A DNA stretch of 64,000 nt from Gemmatimonadales bacterium UBA2975 (GCA_002348265.1 DEAT01000069.1:1-64000); one strand, 5' to 3'. Numbered from the stretch's first letter, positions 1-9,235 are shown. The notes: a model not told the origin generated them from the sequence alone. Made by a program: numbers and translations.

Positions 1-486
1 CGTTCTCCCCTGATCGCACTCCGCGTGGGAGGAGAAGCGCCCTTGGAGTTGATGATATCACCCGAGCCACTGGGGTTGGTGGGACTAGAAGTCTCTGTCG
101 AGGAACTAGCAGCTGAGGAACTAGACCAGATGGGGCTTAGCCCAAATCAGCTAGGAAACCGTTGGATCAATCGCGCAGATATCGAGGCTATACAGATGCC
201 GGGGCTGGCCAAGGACGTGATCCGCTGGCAGAACATCGCAGGGGTCTACATCGACGAATACGACGCAACCGATGAGGCTCCCCTCTGTGTGCGTTTCGTG
301 AGAAGATCGCGACAGTGTGCAATCACCGTAATCGACGGGATAGTCGTGCCACCTGAGCAAGCGTACGGTCTGATCTCGGCTAACGTCGAGGCGATCGCCA
401 TTCTCAATCCTACGGATGCGGCGACGTTCTATGGGACAGCGGGCGGAGGTGGTGCCGTACTATTCTGGACTAGGAGGGGACGGTAG
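1..486 (+). CDS. Carboxypeptidase-regulatory/TonB-plug type protein, 5' end missing
   Basis: The frame is open from the left edge of the window, so the first coding bases are upstream; a GTG at 25 is only an internal candidate start. The last 40 residues (NVEAIAILNPTDAATFYG, then a glycine run, then VLFWTRRGR) match the closing strand pattern of a TonB-receptor plug domain, which normally ends in a glycine-rich loop followed by a hydrophobic strand and TRR or TKK. An upstream stretch (INRADIEAI) resembles the plug entry. No beta-barrel follows, because the stop is right after the plug. I infer a secreted or periplasmic protein of the short carboxypeptidase-regulatory-like plus plug type, common in Gemmatimonadota-like genomes. 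The N-terminal domain cannot be seen. Confidence 0.7.
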   Translation, partial: RSPLIALRVGGEAPLELMISPEPLGLVGLEVSVEELAAEELDQMGLSPNQLGNRWINRADIEAIQMPGLAKDVIRWQNIAGVYIDEYDATDEAPLCVRFVRRSRQCAITVIDGIVVPPEQAYGLISANVEAIAILNPTDAATFYGTAGGGGAVLFWTRRGR

Positions 487-580
487 CGCGCGCCTAGAGA
501 AAGGGCGATCGATCTAGCATTGAGCTCAGTCGACAGTTGCACAGAGATTCTGGTCCGGACGGCTTGTGGGAGATAGGCTA

Positions 581-608
581 AAGCTCCCTTGAACGGAGCT
601 CCTTGATG
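581..608 (+). promoter_or_regulatory. Possible ribosome-binding-site hairpin
   Basis: AGCTCC at 582-587 pairs perfectly with GGAGCT at 595-600 across a 7-base loop. The right arm contains the only good Shine-Dalgarno sequence (GGAG, 595-598) for the deacetylase ATG at 606. Folding would mask the ribosome-binding site. The stem is only six pairs, so this could be chance. Confidence 0.3.
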
Positions 609-1619
609 TCATCTTCATTCATTTCTCTTGTGAAACGCATTTCTTCCCAGCGGCTTTGCCTATTCCTAGCGCTCGGAGCAGCAGCAACCATGGTCGCATG
701 TGGTATTCAGGACACATCAGACCAGTCTATGGAGCCCGACGAGCCTTGGAACTGGTCCGAAGAGTTCGTGCGCTCTGCTGTAGATCAAGTGCGCGCCGGA
801 CGAGATTTGAATCCCGACTCTTGGCCAGGTGGAGCGAGAGTAGCCGTGCTCCTTTCCTACGACGTGGACAATGAGACAGTCCAAGGGCTCAGGACTGGCA
901 ACATAAGTATTGGCCCTCTTTCTCAAGGCCAATATGGGTCACGGGTAGCTTTACCTAGGGTCGTTAAATTGATGAATGAGCAGGAAGTGCCATCCACCTT
1001 TTTCTTTCCAGCTTGGAGCCTCAAGCTAGCCCCAGAACAGGCTGACCTGATCCAAGAGTCAGGGATGCACGAAATCGCGGTGCACGGTTGGATACACGAA
1101 CTGAATACGGCCTTGGACGGGCCAACTGAAGAACGGCTTCTAAGGCAAGCAGTCGACGCTATAGAGGAGATTACTGGAACTCGGCCCGTCGGGTATCGTG
1201 CCCCATCTTGGAATCATAGCCCTAACACGCTGAGGATTGTGCGCGATATAGGATTTCTCTACGAGAGTTCGCTAATGGCGGATGACCGGCCCTATGAGCT
1301 AGTTCAGAATGGTGAGCCGACAGGGATGGTAGAATTGCCGGTAGAATGGATCCTAGATGACGCCCCACTCTTCAACCCGCGCGGAAACAGTTACATGAAC
1401 CCGCGAGACGTTATGCAAGTATGGATTGATGAGTTCGACAAAGCATGGGAAGAAGGAACGATGTTCCTCCTGACAATGCACCCTCATGTTATTGGGCACC
1501 GATCACGGATAATCGCGCTCGAAGGCCTGATCGAGCACATGAAGTCACGCGATGGGGTCTGGTTCGGTACGCATGAGGCAGCGGCACGCTGGGTGCGAAA
1601 GCAGGCTGGAATGGACTAA
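606..1619 (+). CDS. Polysaccharide deacetylase (NodB-fold) lipoprotein
   Basis: A carbohydrate esterase family 4 type deacetylase of 337 residues, expected to remove acetyl groups from a polymer or act on a related amide substrate at the cell envelope. The first motif is the variant SYDVDNET, as in the PgdA/PuuE branch. The metal-binding HGWIH lies in the middle, followed by GYRAPSW and a late TMHPHV, so the catalytic set looks intact. The N-terminus has basic residues, a hydrophobic stretch and a lipobox ending TMVAC (Cys about 32), so it should be lipid-anchored. ATG 606 is chosen over TTG 603 because GGAG at 595 sits at proper spacing. It is followed closely by the metallo-hydrolase gene and probably co-transcribed with it. 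The substrate cannot be read from sequence. Confidence 0.85.
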   Translation: MSSSFISLVKRISSQRLCLFLALGAAATMVACGIQDTSDQSMEPDEPWNWSEEFVRSAVDQVRAGRDLNPDSWPGGARVAVLLSYDVDNETVQGLRTGNISIGPLSQGQYGSRVALPRVVKLMNEQEVPSTFFFPAWSLKLAPEQADLIQESGMHEIAVHGWIHELNTALDGPTEERLLRQAVDAIEEITGTRPVGYRAPSWNHSPNTLRIVRDIGFLYESSLMADDRPYELVQNGEPTGMVELPVEWILDDAPLFNPRGNSYMNPRDVMQVWIDEFDKAWEEGTMFLLTMHPHVIGHRSRIIALEGLIEHMKSRDGVWFGTHEAAARWVRKQAGMD

Positions 1620-1688
1620 GTGACCCAAGCATCCCAGGGTCCGTCAATCAATAGTTCGCTACTGCGAAATACCTCCAACCCAAAAAGC

Positions 1689-2651
1689 ATGCTCATTAGA
1701 TCGATCACCCTGACCTTGGTATGTCTCTCAACTGCATGTCTATCAGGGGAGACTGAAGGGCCAGATTCCAGCAACACTAGAGCCCTCTCCGCCACATCCG
1801 ATACTAACCAAACACGCCTGGTAATGCTCGGGACAGGAACACCAAACGCCGACCCCGAACGCTCTGGGCCAGCGGTCGCTGTTGTCGTTGACGACCGAGC
1901 CTTCATTTTTGACACTGGCCCCGGAGTTGTGCGACGAGCTTCTAAAGCCTCACGTGACTTAGCGATCCCAGAGCTTGGACCAGAGAACTTGAAGAACGTG
2001 TTTATAACGCACCTGCACTCCGATCACACTCTGGGTCTCCCGGATATCCTACTGAGTCCTTGGGTTTTAGACCGCCCCGATCACTTACGCGTCGTGGGCC
2101 CTCCTGGCATCGAAGAAATGATGAATTACATCGTTCTCGCCTACCAAGCCGACATAGACCGGCGCATAAACGGACTAGAGCCTCGGGATGCAAATCGGGA
2201 CGGCTACATGCCGGATGTGATCGAGACCGAAGGTGGTTTGGTCTATGACGAAGATGGGGTCAGCATTGAGGCGATACCTGTCATTCACGGAGACTGGCTT
2301 TTTTCTTTTGCCTATAAAATTACTGGGCCAGACCGGACGATCGTGATCAGCGGAGATACCGCGCCGAGCCAGTCAATTGTCGACTCGTGCAACGGCTGTG
2401 ACGTACTAGTGCACGAAGTGTACAGTGGAGAGCGCTTTCCAACCCGGCCGACCCCATGGCAAACCTACCACAGCGCATTTCATACCTCACCGACAGAGCT
2501 CGTAGATATCGCAACCCGGGCGAAAGCCAAAAAACTAGTGCTGTACCATCAGCTATACTGGGGAACCGACGATGCTGGCCTCATCGCTGAAGTAAGAGCA
2601 GCAGGCTGGGAGGGTCCACTGGAATCAGCAGTGGACTTAGGGGAGTACTAG
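1689..2651 (+). CDS. Metallo-beta-lactamase-fold hydrolase, lipoprotein
   Basis: A two-metal MBL-fold hydrolase of about 320 residues, closest in layout to the RNase Z/arylsulfatase branch. It has an N-terminal LGTGTP strand motif, FDTGPG, the metal motif THLHSDHTLG, the later GDT and VHEVY, and a C-terminal YHSAFHTS and LYHQLY region. The frame is open from GTG 1620 directly after the upstream stop. ATG 1689 is preferred because it begins a clean lipoprotein signal (MLIRSITLTLVCLSTAC). It lies downstream of the deacetylase, probably in one transcript that ends at the strong hairpin just after this gene. A periplasmic, lipid-anchored location argues against tRNA processing and for hydrolysis of an ester or a small molecule. 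Substrate unknown. Confidence 0.85.
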   Translation: MLIRSITLTLVCLSTACLSGETEGPDSSNTRALSATSDTNQTRLVMLGTGTPNADPERSGPAVAVVVDDRAFIFDTGPGVVRRASKASRDLAIPELGPENLKNVFITHLHSDHTLGLPDILLSPWVLDRPDHLRVVGPPGIEEMMNYIVLAYQADIDRRINGLEPRDANRDGYMPDVIETEGGLVYDEDGVSIEAIPVIHGDWLFSFAYKITGPDRTIVISGDTAPSQSIVDSCNGCDVLVHEVYSGERFPTRPTPWQTYHSAFHTSPTELVDIATRAKAKKLVLYHQLYWGTDDAGLIAEVRAAGWEGPLESAVDLGEY

Positions 2652-2676
2652 GCACCCTAGCCACATGAACGAAGAA

Positions 2677-2710
2677 GAGGGGGTCGGCCCAATTACAGAC
2701 CGACCCCCTC
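2677..2710. terminator. Strong hairpin between convergent genes
   Basis: A perfect 11-base-pair inverted repeat (2677-2687 with 2700-2710, GC-rich, 12-base loop) lies between the convergent MBL hydrolase and VPS10-like genes. There is no long T-run on either side, so it may act bidirectionally or as a transcript-stabilising stem. Confidence 0.7.
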
Positions 2711-2735
2711 AACTGCCCTCGTCATCTTCAAATAT

Positions 2736-5700
2736 CTAGGTCGCCATGCATCCCTCAGGACGGTCGCATTCAGGATCAATGGAAGGAAGACCAAGGTCAC
2801 CCAGTATGCGATTTACCTCAGTCAACTCAATTGACCAGATCTCATCTATTTCCTGCTGGTAGCCGGACAGTTCTTCTACTAGGATGTCGAAAATCACTGG
2901 CATGTTATTACCAGGCCGTCCGTCACCCCGCTCAGACATCGACAACAAATTTGCCAAGCGGTTGTTCACACGGATTGGGAAGTTGAGCGGATCCTGACCA
3001 GCTTCGTTAAGCACCTGATAAATCCACTGCTCGACCTCAGATGCCCTGGCAGTCAAGCGTGTTCCTGCTTCAGCTAAACGTGAGTCACTAGAATGCTCCA
3101 TTCTTTCAGCAAGTTGTGACTTTACGTTACGAACCATGATCACTTCACGGTTTGCCTCTGTGACCTTATCCCGAACCATCTCACCAAAATCGAACTGAGC
3201 CTGAAGATCCTCATCGGTGACGTCCGTAATCCAAGGATTACGCTGCACATGCAGAGAAGCGTTGAATGCCTGGCCTCCAGACGTGAGGCGAACGGTGTAC
3301 TCTCCTGGCGGCACCGCTGGCGCGGAAGTCCTGACACCCCAGTAGATCATCCCTGGAAATACTTCGAAAGGCTGCGTCCTAAGATCCCAATGCACGAAGT
3401 TCAAGCCAACTTTGTTTGGAAGCGGAGCACTCAAGTATCGACCCTCCGGGCCAACTTCTTCGGCATCCTGTCCGGCTGGAAGAAAGGTGCGGAGCACATT
3501 CCCATCACTATCTAAGATGTCGAGCCGAGAATCGAAATCCGCCTCCGGCTGCCACCAAGAAAGTGTCACTCCGCCAGCTGAGCGTGTGGCGATTGGTGGT
3601 GTGAACAGCATGATATTTTCGGTCATGCCAGGCATCGCCTCACGCAGAGGAGCCATATTGTCCAGCACCCAAAACCCTCTACCGTGTGAGCCAGCAACAA
3701 GCTCATTCTCTTCGACGATAAGATCGATGATCGGAAGATCAGGAAGTCCAGGGTTTAACGCCTGCCAGAGGTCGCCATCGTTGTAAGAGATGTAGACTCC
3801 GCGGTTAGTGCCTGCGTAAAGTAGTCCATCCCTGTTTGGATCCTCACGCACAACGTGCACAAATGCCCCATTTGGAATTCCATCGACGATCTTAGTCCAC
3901 GACTCCCCGTAGTCGTCAGTGCGCCAGATGTAGGCATTGAAATCGTCGAGCAAAGGCTTGCGGACCGATATGTATGCCCTGCCTGAATCAAAGGAGGAAG
4001 CATCGATCTGGCTCACGCGACCGAAATCCGGCATATCGCTCGGCGTGACGTTACTCCAAGTAATTCCACTGTTACGGGTAACATGAACCAGACCATCATC
4101 CGATCCTGTCCAGATTACGTCCGCATCTAACTTTCCCGGCCCCACAGAGAAAATCGTCGCGTAGACTTCTGGACCATTCATATCCCCGGTTATTGGTCCA
4201 CCCGTGCGTTGAAGCGTCATCGGATCCGCTCGCGTAAGGTCATCACTGAGTTGCTGCCAAGTGCGCCCCCCGTCTTCGGTCATCCACAGCCGTTGTGACG
4301 ATGTGTATAGTCGATTTGGATCAACCGGAGAAAAAATAATCGGGAACGTCCACTGCCAGCGCTCTCGAATCTCAATCGCGGGCTCGCCTGAATAGAACCA
4401 AGGGTAAGGATTGACCTCGCGATGGGTCTGTAACCTCCGGTTGAACTTGTCGATGTACGATCCGTTGTTCGTGCCCGAAAAGAAGACGTCAATATCCTTG
4501 GGATCGGGAGCTATATAACCAGGCTCTCCACCGCCAGCCTGGTAGGCAACATTCATCGAACCCTCGGTGATCGATCCCCCCGTGAACCCTCCAAAGAAAG
4601 GAGCAGTACCGAATCCCATCCGGCTCGCATTCCAGTTCCCCGGGAGACAGAGCGTCGTGTTGTCCTGTTGAGAGCCACACACGTGAAAGGGCTCATGAGC
4701 GGTCGTCACAGCATGGTAGAACTGTGCGGTCGAAAATTCTTGATCTGTCCAATTGCCGCCGGTGTTCTTACTTACCGCACCCCCACCATCGTTCGCGACA
4801 ATGAGATGAGTCGGATCGTCTGGGTTTATCCACAAATCGTGAAAATCACCGTGTGTACCATTATTGATAGACTCATATGTCTCACCTCCATCCGTGGACC
4901 TAAAAAACGACGTGTTTTGCATGTACACCACGTTCTCATCTTGTGGATCGGCGAAGACATGTGTGTAGTAGAATGCTCGCTGCCGTATAGCACGGTCATC
5001 GTTGATCAGGCTCCAAGTGGCCCCTCCATCGTCTGAGCGGAATAGACCACCATTGTCATTCTCAAAGAGGGCCCATACGCGATCCGAGTTAGCACCAGAC
5101 ACCGCCAACCCGATACGACCAACGAGGCCTTCCTGCGGCATACCCGGATTACGGGTCATCTCCACCCAAGTGTCACCGCCATCCATGCTCTTGAACATCC
5201 CTGAACCCGGCCCACCCGAAGACATCTGGTATTCCTTTCGATACGCCTCCCACAGTGCCGCGTAGAGCACGTCAGGGTTATTCGAATCGATCACAATGTC
5301 GATGGCACCCGTTTCTTCGTTTCGGTAAAGAATCTGTTCCCAAGAGTCACCGCCGTCTTTGCTGCGGAATAGACCTCTTTCCTCGCTGGGTGCCGAGTAC
5401 TTTCCGAAGGATGCGACGTAAACCACGTCTGGATTAGTCGGGTGAATACGGATTTTCGAGATGCCATGCGAGTTTCGAAAGCCCACATGCTCCCAGGTCT
5501 CTCCGGCGTCGCGGCTTCGGTACACACCGTCACCCGGTAGAATGTTGCCTCGGATGGCAGTTTCTCCCATCCCGATAAAAACTAGATCAGGATCAGTCTC
5601 GCTCACTGCAACCGCACCCACAGATGCGGAGTTGACTTGAAAGTCAGTGACGGGAAACCAATTCTCTCCGGAATCTACAGTTTTCCACAGCCCCCCTCCG

Positions 5701-5927
5701 GTGGCACCAAAGTAGCCCTCATCGGGACGGCCTCTCACCCCACTAGCAGCAATCGACCGACCACCCCTATCGGGACCGATGTTACGCCATTGATATCCAG
5801 CCAGTAGTCCAGAATCCAGTACCACGTCGACACTCTGGGACTGGGCTTCGAGACCCGCGAACGATAGAAAAAGTATGGCAAAGGCCACCATCGCTCCTCT
5901 GAGCGAGATTGGATGCGTAGTTTTCAT
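2736..5927 (-). CDS. Secreted VPS10/BNR-repeat protein (sortilin-like beta-propeller)
   Basis: A very large exported protein (about 1063 residues from ATG 5927) with a signal peptide ending near FAGLEAQ. The first two thirds are beta-propeller repeats marked by Asp-box motifs (S/T-x-D-x-G-x-T/S-W): KTVDSGENW, RSRDAGETW, RSKDGGDSW, KSMDGGDTW, RSDDGGATW, MTEDGGRTW and RTDDYGESW. The blades end at GSHGRGFWVLD. The C-terminal part looks like a beta-sandwich followed by helices. Such proteins are annotated as glycosyl hydrolases or VPS10-domain proteins, but none of this class has a secure function. An in-frame start 96 bases upstream exists, but it would place 32 non-signal residues before the signal peptide. 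Its paralogue is at 15073-17793. Confidence 0.85.
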   Translation of the reverse strand: MKTTHPISLRGAMVAFAILFLSFAGLEAQSQSVDVVLDSGLLAGYQWRNIGPDRGGRSIAASGVRGRPDEGYFGATGGGLWKTVDSGENWFPVTDFQVNSASVGAVAVSETDPDLVFIGMGETAIRGNILPGDGVYRSRDAGETWEHVGFRNSHGISKIRIHPTNPDVVYVASFGKYSAPSEERGLFRSKDGGDSWEQILYRNEETGAIDIVIDSNNPDVLYAALWEAYRKEYQMSSGGPGSGMFKSMDGGDTWVEMTRNPGMPQEGLVGRIGLAVSGANSDRVWALFENDNGGLFRSDDGGATWSLINDDRAIRQRAFYYTHVFADPQDENVVYMQNTSFFRSTDGGETYESINNGTHGDFHDLWINPDDPTHLIVANDGGGAVSKNTGGNWTDQEFSTAQFYHAVTTAHEPFHVCGSQQDNTTLCLPGNWNASRMGFGTAPFFGGFTGGSITEGSMNVAYQAGGGEPGYIAPDPKDIDVFFSGTNNGSYIDKFNRRLQTHREVNPYPWFYSGEPAIEIRERWQWTFPIIFSPVDPNRLYTSSQRLWMTEDGGRTWQQLSDDLTRADPMTLQRTGGPITGDMNGPEVYATIFSVGPGKLDADVIWTGSDDGLVHVTRNSGITWSNVTPSDMPDFGRVSQIDASSFDSGRAYISVRKPLLDDFNAYIWRTDDYGESWTKIVDGIPNGAFVHVVREDPNRDGLLYAGTNRGVYISYNDGDLWQALNPGLPDLPIIDLIVEENELVAGSHGRGFWVLDNMAPLREAMPGMTENIMLFTPPIATRSAGGVTLSWWQPEADFDSRLDILDSDGNVLRTFLPAGQDAEEVGPEGRYLSAPLPNKVGLNFVHWDLRTQPFEVFPGMIYWGVRTSAPAVPPGEYTVRLTSGGQAFNASLHVQRNPWITDVTDEDLQAQFDFGEMVRDKVTEANREVIMVRNVKSQLAERMEHSSDSRLAEAGTRLTARASEVEQWIYQVLNEAGQDPLNFPIRVNNRLANLLSMSERGDGRPGNNMPVIFDILVEELSGYQQEIDEIWSIELTEVNRILGDLGLPSIDPECDRPEGCMAT

Positions 5928-6160
5928 GGGGTACTTTGGTCGAAGAGTTGTTGCAACTTGCAGGGATTGTCCCTGAACAGGATACGTACCGCCAACTTCG
6001 CGCCGTTTAAGAAACGGCACCATAGAGTGTAAGCTTCAGGTCGAGATGTAATCGAGGGACACAACCCAAAGGGGTAGCGTTGAAGATGGTCGTGGACCAC
6101 ACTACGGCACCCAAACTATCACGCACCGCAGCCTGTTCCGGCGGGCGCCTCCTTCATCCG

Positions 6161-6646
6161 ATGAGCGATATAGCAATCACTGTCCCGGAACAAAGCACGC
6201 CAGAAACCGGAAACCCAGACCCCTATAATAGTCCCCGGATGGAAGACGGAGGCGGCATTTTCTGCATCCGAAATCCTGACTTTCATCGTGGGTGGAACGG
6301 AATCCGATATAAGACCGGGTTATCCGCCAGTAATGTAGATGCGAAAAAGCTTTCTATGAATGTGGCGACCGTACCGCCTGGTGCAGTCGCTTACGCGCAT
6401 GTACATGTCGACTTCGAAGTGATGTTGTTCATCCTAAAGGGGAAGGTTAGGCATGAGTTTGGAGACAATCTAGAAAAGTCGATGGACAACGAGGCCGGGG
6501 ACTTCATCTTCATCAAGCCGGGTATCCCTCATGAGGTAATCAACCTTAGTGATAGTGAACCCGTGATTGCTGTTGTAGCCCGCTCGGACGCTGACGAGTG
6601 GGAGAATATCGTAGACGTTCCGTCTAACCGGAGGCCTGACAAGTGA
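6161..6646 (+). CDS. Small cupin-domain protein
   Basis: A single-domain cupin of about 161 residues. Cupin motif 1 is seen as AHVHVDFEVMLFILKG (two His and a Glu ligand) and motif 2 as GDFIFIKPGIPHEV (His ligand), so a metal site is likely. No signal peptide is convincing. The frame is open upstream to TTG 6080 or ATG 6086, the latter behind an AGGGG box. I prefer ATG 6161, where the protein starts to look like coding sequence; the start is uncertain. Its stop overlaps the following MOSC gene by four bases, so the two are translationally coupled. Cupins this small bind or isomerise small molecules; the ligand cannot be told. Confidence 0.8.
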   Translation: MSDIAITVPEQSTPETGNPDPYNSPRMEDGGGIFCIRNPDFHRGWNGIRYKTGLSASNVDAKKLSMNVATVPPGAVAYAHVHVDFEVMLFILKGKVRHEFGDNLEKSMDNEAGDFIFIKPGIPHEVINLSDSEPVIAVVARSDADEWENIVDVPSNRRPDK

Positions 6647-7092
6647 GTGGAAGAGTCGAAGCACTGTGGACCAAGAGAGCGCACAACGGTCCAATGGATC
6701 CGACTGAGGAATTGATATTGATTGAAGGAAAAGGAATAGGCTCCGACGCCAACTTCGGCCGTTCCAAGAGACAAGTGAGCGTGATCGAAAAGGAGGTCTT
6801 CGAAAGCATCATGAAGGATCTCCCAGAGGTGGAGCCATATATGCGCCGCGCAAACGTAATGGTGAGCGGCATTCGGCTAGAGAACACTAGTGGTCAGATC
6901 CTAACCTTGGGGGAAGTGAGAATACGATTGCACGGTGAGACACGTCCGTGCGAGCGGATGGACGCGCAGGTTCCGGGCCTCACCGCGGCTCTTGACCCGA
7001 ACTGGAATGGAGGCGCGTACGGAGTAGTCCTGAATGACGGGCGGTTGTGTGTCGGCGATGAGGCCTCTATCGGTCCAGACTCAAGGGAATGA
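6643..7092 (+). CDS. MOSC-domain protein
   Basis: A 149-residue stand-alone MOSC (molybdenum cofactor sulfurase C-terminal) domain. The features seen are an early FGRSKRQVSVI strand, a central GIRLENTSG segment, and the conserved cysteine in TRPCERMD that usually carries the sulfur or pterin-bound group. It ends with a GAYGVVLNDG strand. Members bind or deliver sulfur to molybdopterin enzymes or reduce N-hydroxylated compounds (YiiM/YuaD type). GTG 6643 overlaps the cupin stop (GTGA); a second GTG at 6647 is an alternative. Other molybdenum-linked genes lie at 46.9-49.4 kb and at the right edge, but nothing next to this pair is a molybdoenzyme. Confidence 0.85.
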   Translation: MSGRVEALWTKRAHNGPMDPTEELILIEGKGIGSDANFGRSKRQVSVIEKEVFESIMKDLPEVEPYMRRANVMVSGIRLENTSGQILTLGEVRIRLHGETRPCERMDAQVPGLTAALDPNWNGGAYGVVLNDGRLCVGDEASIGPDSRE

Positions 7093-7111
7093 CCGATACC
7101 CCATAGCTCGG

Positions 7112-8296
7112 CTATTCCCTAACCACCTCTCCTAGTAAACCAATCGAATCCCTAAGCTGCCTATCACTCAGATACGGAGCCGGACCAAACCGTAACACGT
7201 TCGCCCGGTAGTCGGTCCGCACTCCGCGGCCGAGTAATCCTTCGAACAAGCCTCCTGCATCCGCGCACTCTAGAGCAAGAAAACCACCACGCTCCTCCAA
7301 GGACACTTGCGACTTGAGTTGGGCTATCTCGGGATCTAGACCGAGGGCCAGAAACTCCTCGCATAGTATCCCTACTTGATGCTGACTAATCTGTCGGAGA
7401 CGCTCCGCAGTAAGCCCTTGAGCACGAAAGAAGTCCATAACAGCTGCAGCTCTGTACTGTGAAGTCGGATCGTAAGTGGAGCCCGCGAAGCGAGCCGCAC
7501 CAGCACCATATTGCACCTCACCCGGAATTTGCTCGTCCGCCAGCTCCGCAAATTCAGAAAACCAACCGGTCACTGCAGGTCGCATCCGACAACAAGGGGG
7601 CACCCGCAGGGCACAATTACCCTCCCCAAGCTGGAGATACTTGTAGCCACCACCCACTATAAACGCTCCCTCAATACCCTCCATTGGGAACGGAACGGCT
7701 CCTAGTGAGTGATACGAGTCCACTAAGAGCTCAGATCCATGCCGTGCGCACGCTTCGGCCACAAACGGGAGGTTAGGCACGATCAAACCAGTCCCAAACA
7801 GTACAGACGAAACCATAACACATGCCGTTCGATCATTTATCTCGGCCGCTATCCGCTCTGCCAGATCGCCCACCGGTTCTGCTGGCACTTTGACGATATC
7901 CAGACCGTACTCGGCCAGTCGATCAAGCTGACGGCGAATCGAATGGAACTCTCCGTCCGTGGTTACGATGCGAGGACGCTCCCTCAACGGGAGCGCTGAC
8001 AAAAAGCGAACCACGAGCGCGTGCGTATTGGTATCTAGGGTTATATCCCCAGAACAATCGCTCATCAGAGCACGGTAGCCTTCCGCAACCTGCTCAACTT
8101 TCTCTGCCACCAAACTCCACTTCCCATCCACCATCTCCGCTGCATCGAGCCAGGCTTGTCTTTGTCCTTCTAACGCAACGTCTGGCCACGCCTGATGAGA
8201 GTGACCGGTTAGAAAAAGTCGGTTCGCTACGTCGAAATGAGTGTAGTGAGCCGAGAGCGGAGTCGGGTGTTCAAACCGACCAGACACGTCGTTCAT
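7112..8296 (-). CDS. kynU: Kynureninase (PLP-dependent, class V aminotransferase fold)
   Basis: Expected to hydrolyse L-kynurenine (or 3-hydroxykynurenine) to anthranilate and alanine. The 394-residue protein has the class V fold: an N-terminal FLTGHSHQ substrate region, Asp193 in LLVDSYH that would pair with the PLP ring, and the Schiff-base lysine Lys219 in GGGYKY. The function call rests mainly on context: the start lies three bases after the stop of tryptophan 2,3-dioxygenase on the same strand, the classical preceding enzyme. No kynurenine formamidase is adjacent. A cysteine-desulfurase-like or another alpha,beta-cleaving role is possible but less likely. It ends only 19 bases from the convergent MOSC gene. 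Confidence 0.8.
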   Translation of the reverse strand: MNDVSGRFEHPTPLSAHYTHFDVANRLFLTGHSHQAWPDVALEGQRQAWLDAAEMVDGKWSLVAEKVEQVAEGYRALMSDCSGDITLDTNTHALVVRFLSALPLRERPRIVTTDGEFHSIRRQLDRLAEYGLDIVKVPAEPVGDLAERIAAEINDRTACVMVSSVLFGTGLIVPNLPFVAEACARHGSELLVDSYHSLGAVPFPMEGIEGAFIVGGGYKYLQLGEGNCALRVPPCCRMRPAVTGWFSEFAELADEQIPGEVQYGAGAARFAGSTYDPTSQYRAAAVMDFFRAQGLTAERLRQISQHQVGILCEEFLALGLDPEIAQLKSQVSLEERGGFLALECADAGGLFEGLLGRGVRTDYRANVLRFGPAPYLSDRQLRDSIGLLGEVVRE

Positions 8297-8299
8297 ATC

Positions 8300-9085
8300 T
8301 CAGAGCTGTGACCGGATCTCCCAAAGATCCGGGAAAAACGGGCGATTCAAGGTTGAGTGCAAATATGCGGAGCCGGCCGAACCACCAGTACCCTGCTTCG
8401 ATCCTATGGTACGCTCAACCATCTTCACGTGCCGGTATCGCCACTCCTGAAAGCCCTCATCTAAATCCACTAGGCGTTCACAAAGCTCCACATTCCTCGG
8501 GTCGTTCTTGTACACAGCTACTAACACAGACTGAAGTTCCTTCGACGGTTCTATCGGTGAGGTGACATCTCGCGTCAGCTGACCTTCGGGCAGCTCATAC
8601 CCTTGTCCCGCTAAGTATTCCAGAACTGAATCCCAAAGCGTCGGTGCTGACCACCGAACTTCGAGCATGTCTCTTGCACGAGACCCCTCTGGAAAGCGGT
8701 CGACGGAAGCCCGTGACTTTCTTCCGAGTATGAATTCCAGCGCTCGGAACTGATCGCTCTGGAATCCTGACGCTCTATCAAGGTGCTCCCGAAAGGTTAA
8801 GAACTCAGTCGGGGTCATAGTCTCCAGAACATCAAGCTGGTTAACAAGGACCTTCAGGATCGTCAGGACACGCTTCAGGGTGTGCTGCGCTCGCGAGGTA
8901 TCACACTCCTGCAGCAACCTCTGACAGTAATCGACTTCGTGTAGCACGACCTTGAACCAGAGCTCATAAACTTGATGGATCACAATGAACAACATCTCAT
9001 CATGCTCGACATCGTCCCGCGGCTCCTGCAGGCTTAGGAGTTCATCAATATTCAGATACTGCCCGTACGTCACAGCCTCAGACAT
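8300..9085 (-). CDS. kynA: Tryptophan 2,3-dioxygenase
   Basis: A haem dioxygenase of 261 residues that opens the indole ring of tryptophan to N-formylkynurenine. The family pattern is clear: YGQYLNIDELLSLQ near the start, HDEMLFIVIHQVYELWFK, the substrate and haem segment FREHLDRASGFQSDQFR, and the C-terminal YRHVKMVERTIG followed by a GTGGSAG loop. The histidine in YRHVKMVER is expected to be the proximal haem ligand. ATG 9085 has an excellent AAGGAG Shine-Dalgarno five bases upstream. The gene is first in a two-gene operon with kynureninase. It diverges from the uracil-DNA glycosylase gene, with 150 bases between them for the promoters. Confidence 0.95.
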   Translation of the reverse strand: MSEAVTYGQYLNIDELLSLQEPRDDVEHDEMLFIVIHQVYELWFKVVLHEVDYCQRLLQECDTSRAQHTLKRVLTILKVLVNQLDVLETMTPTEFLTFREHLDRASGFQSDQFRALEFILGRKSRASVDRFPEGSRARDMLEVRWSAPTLWDSVLEYLAGQGYELPEGQLTRDVTSPIEPSKELQSVLVAVYKNDPRNVELCERLVDLDEGFQEWRYRHVKMVERTIGSKQGTGGSAGSAYLHSTLNRPFFPDLWEIRSQL

Positions 9086-9235
9086 AGGTCTCCTTAAGAT
9101 GAGAACGGCCGAACAAAAACCTGATTACAAGTCATAATCACACGAGAACAAAAGTTGTGACTAAACCAGCGGACTTGAATATGCATGATAAAACTCAATT
9201 GTCTTCTTTCTGGATGCCAGGACGATCGATTTAAA

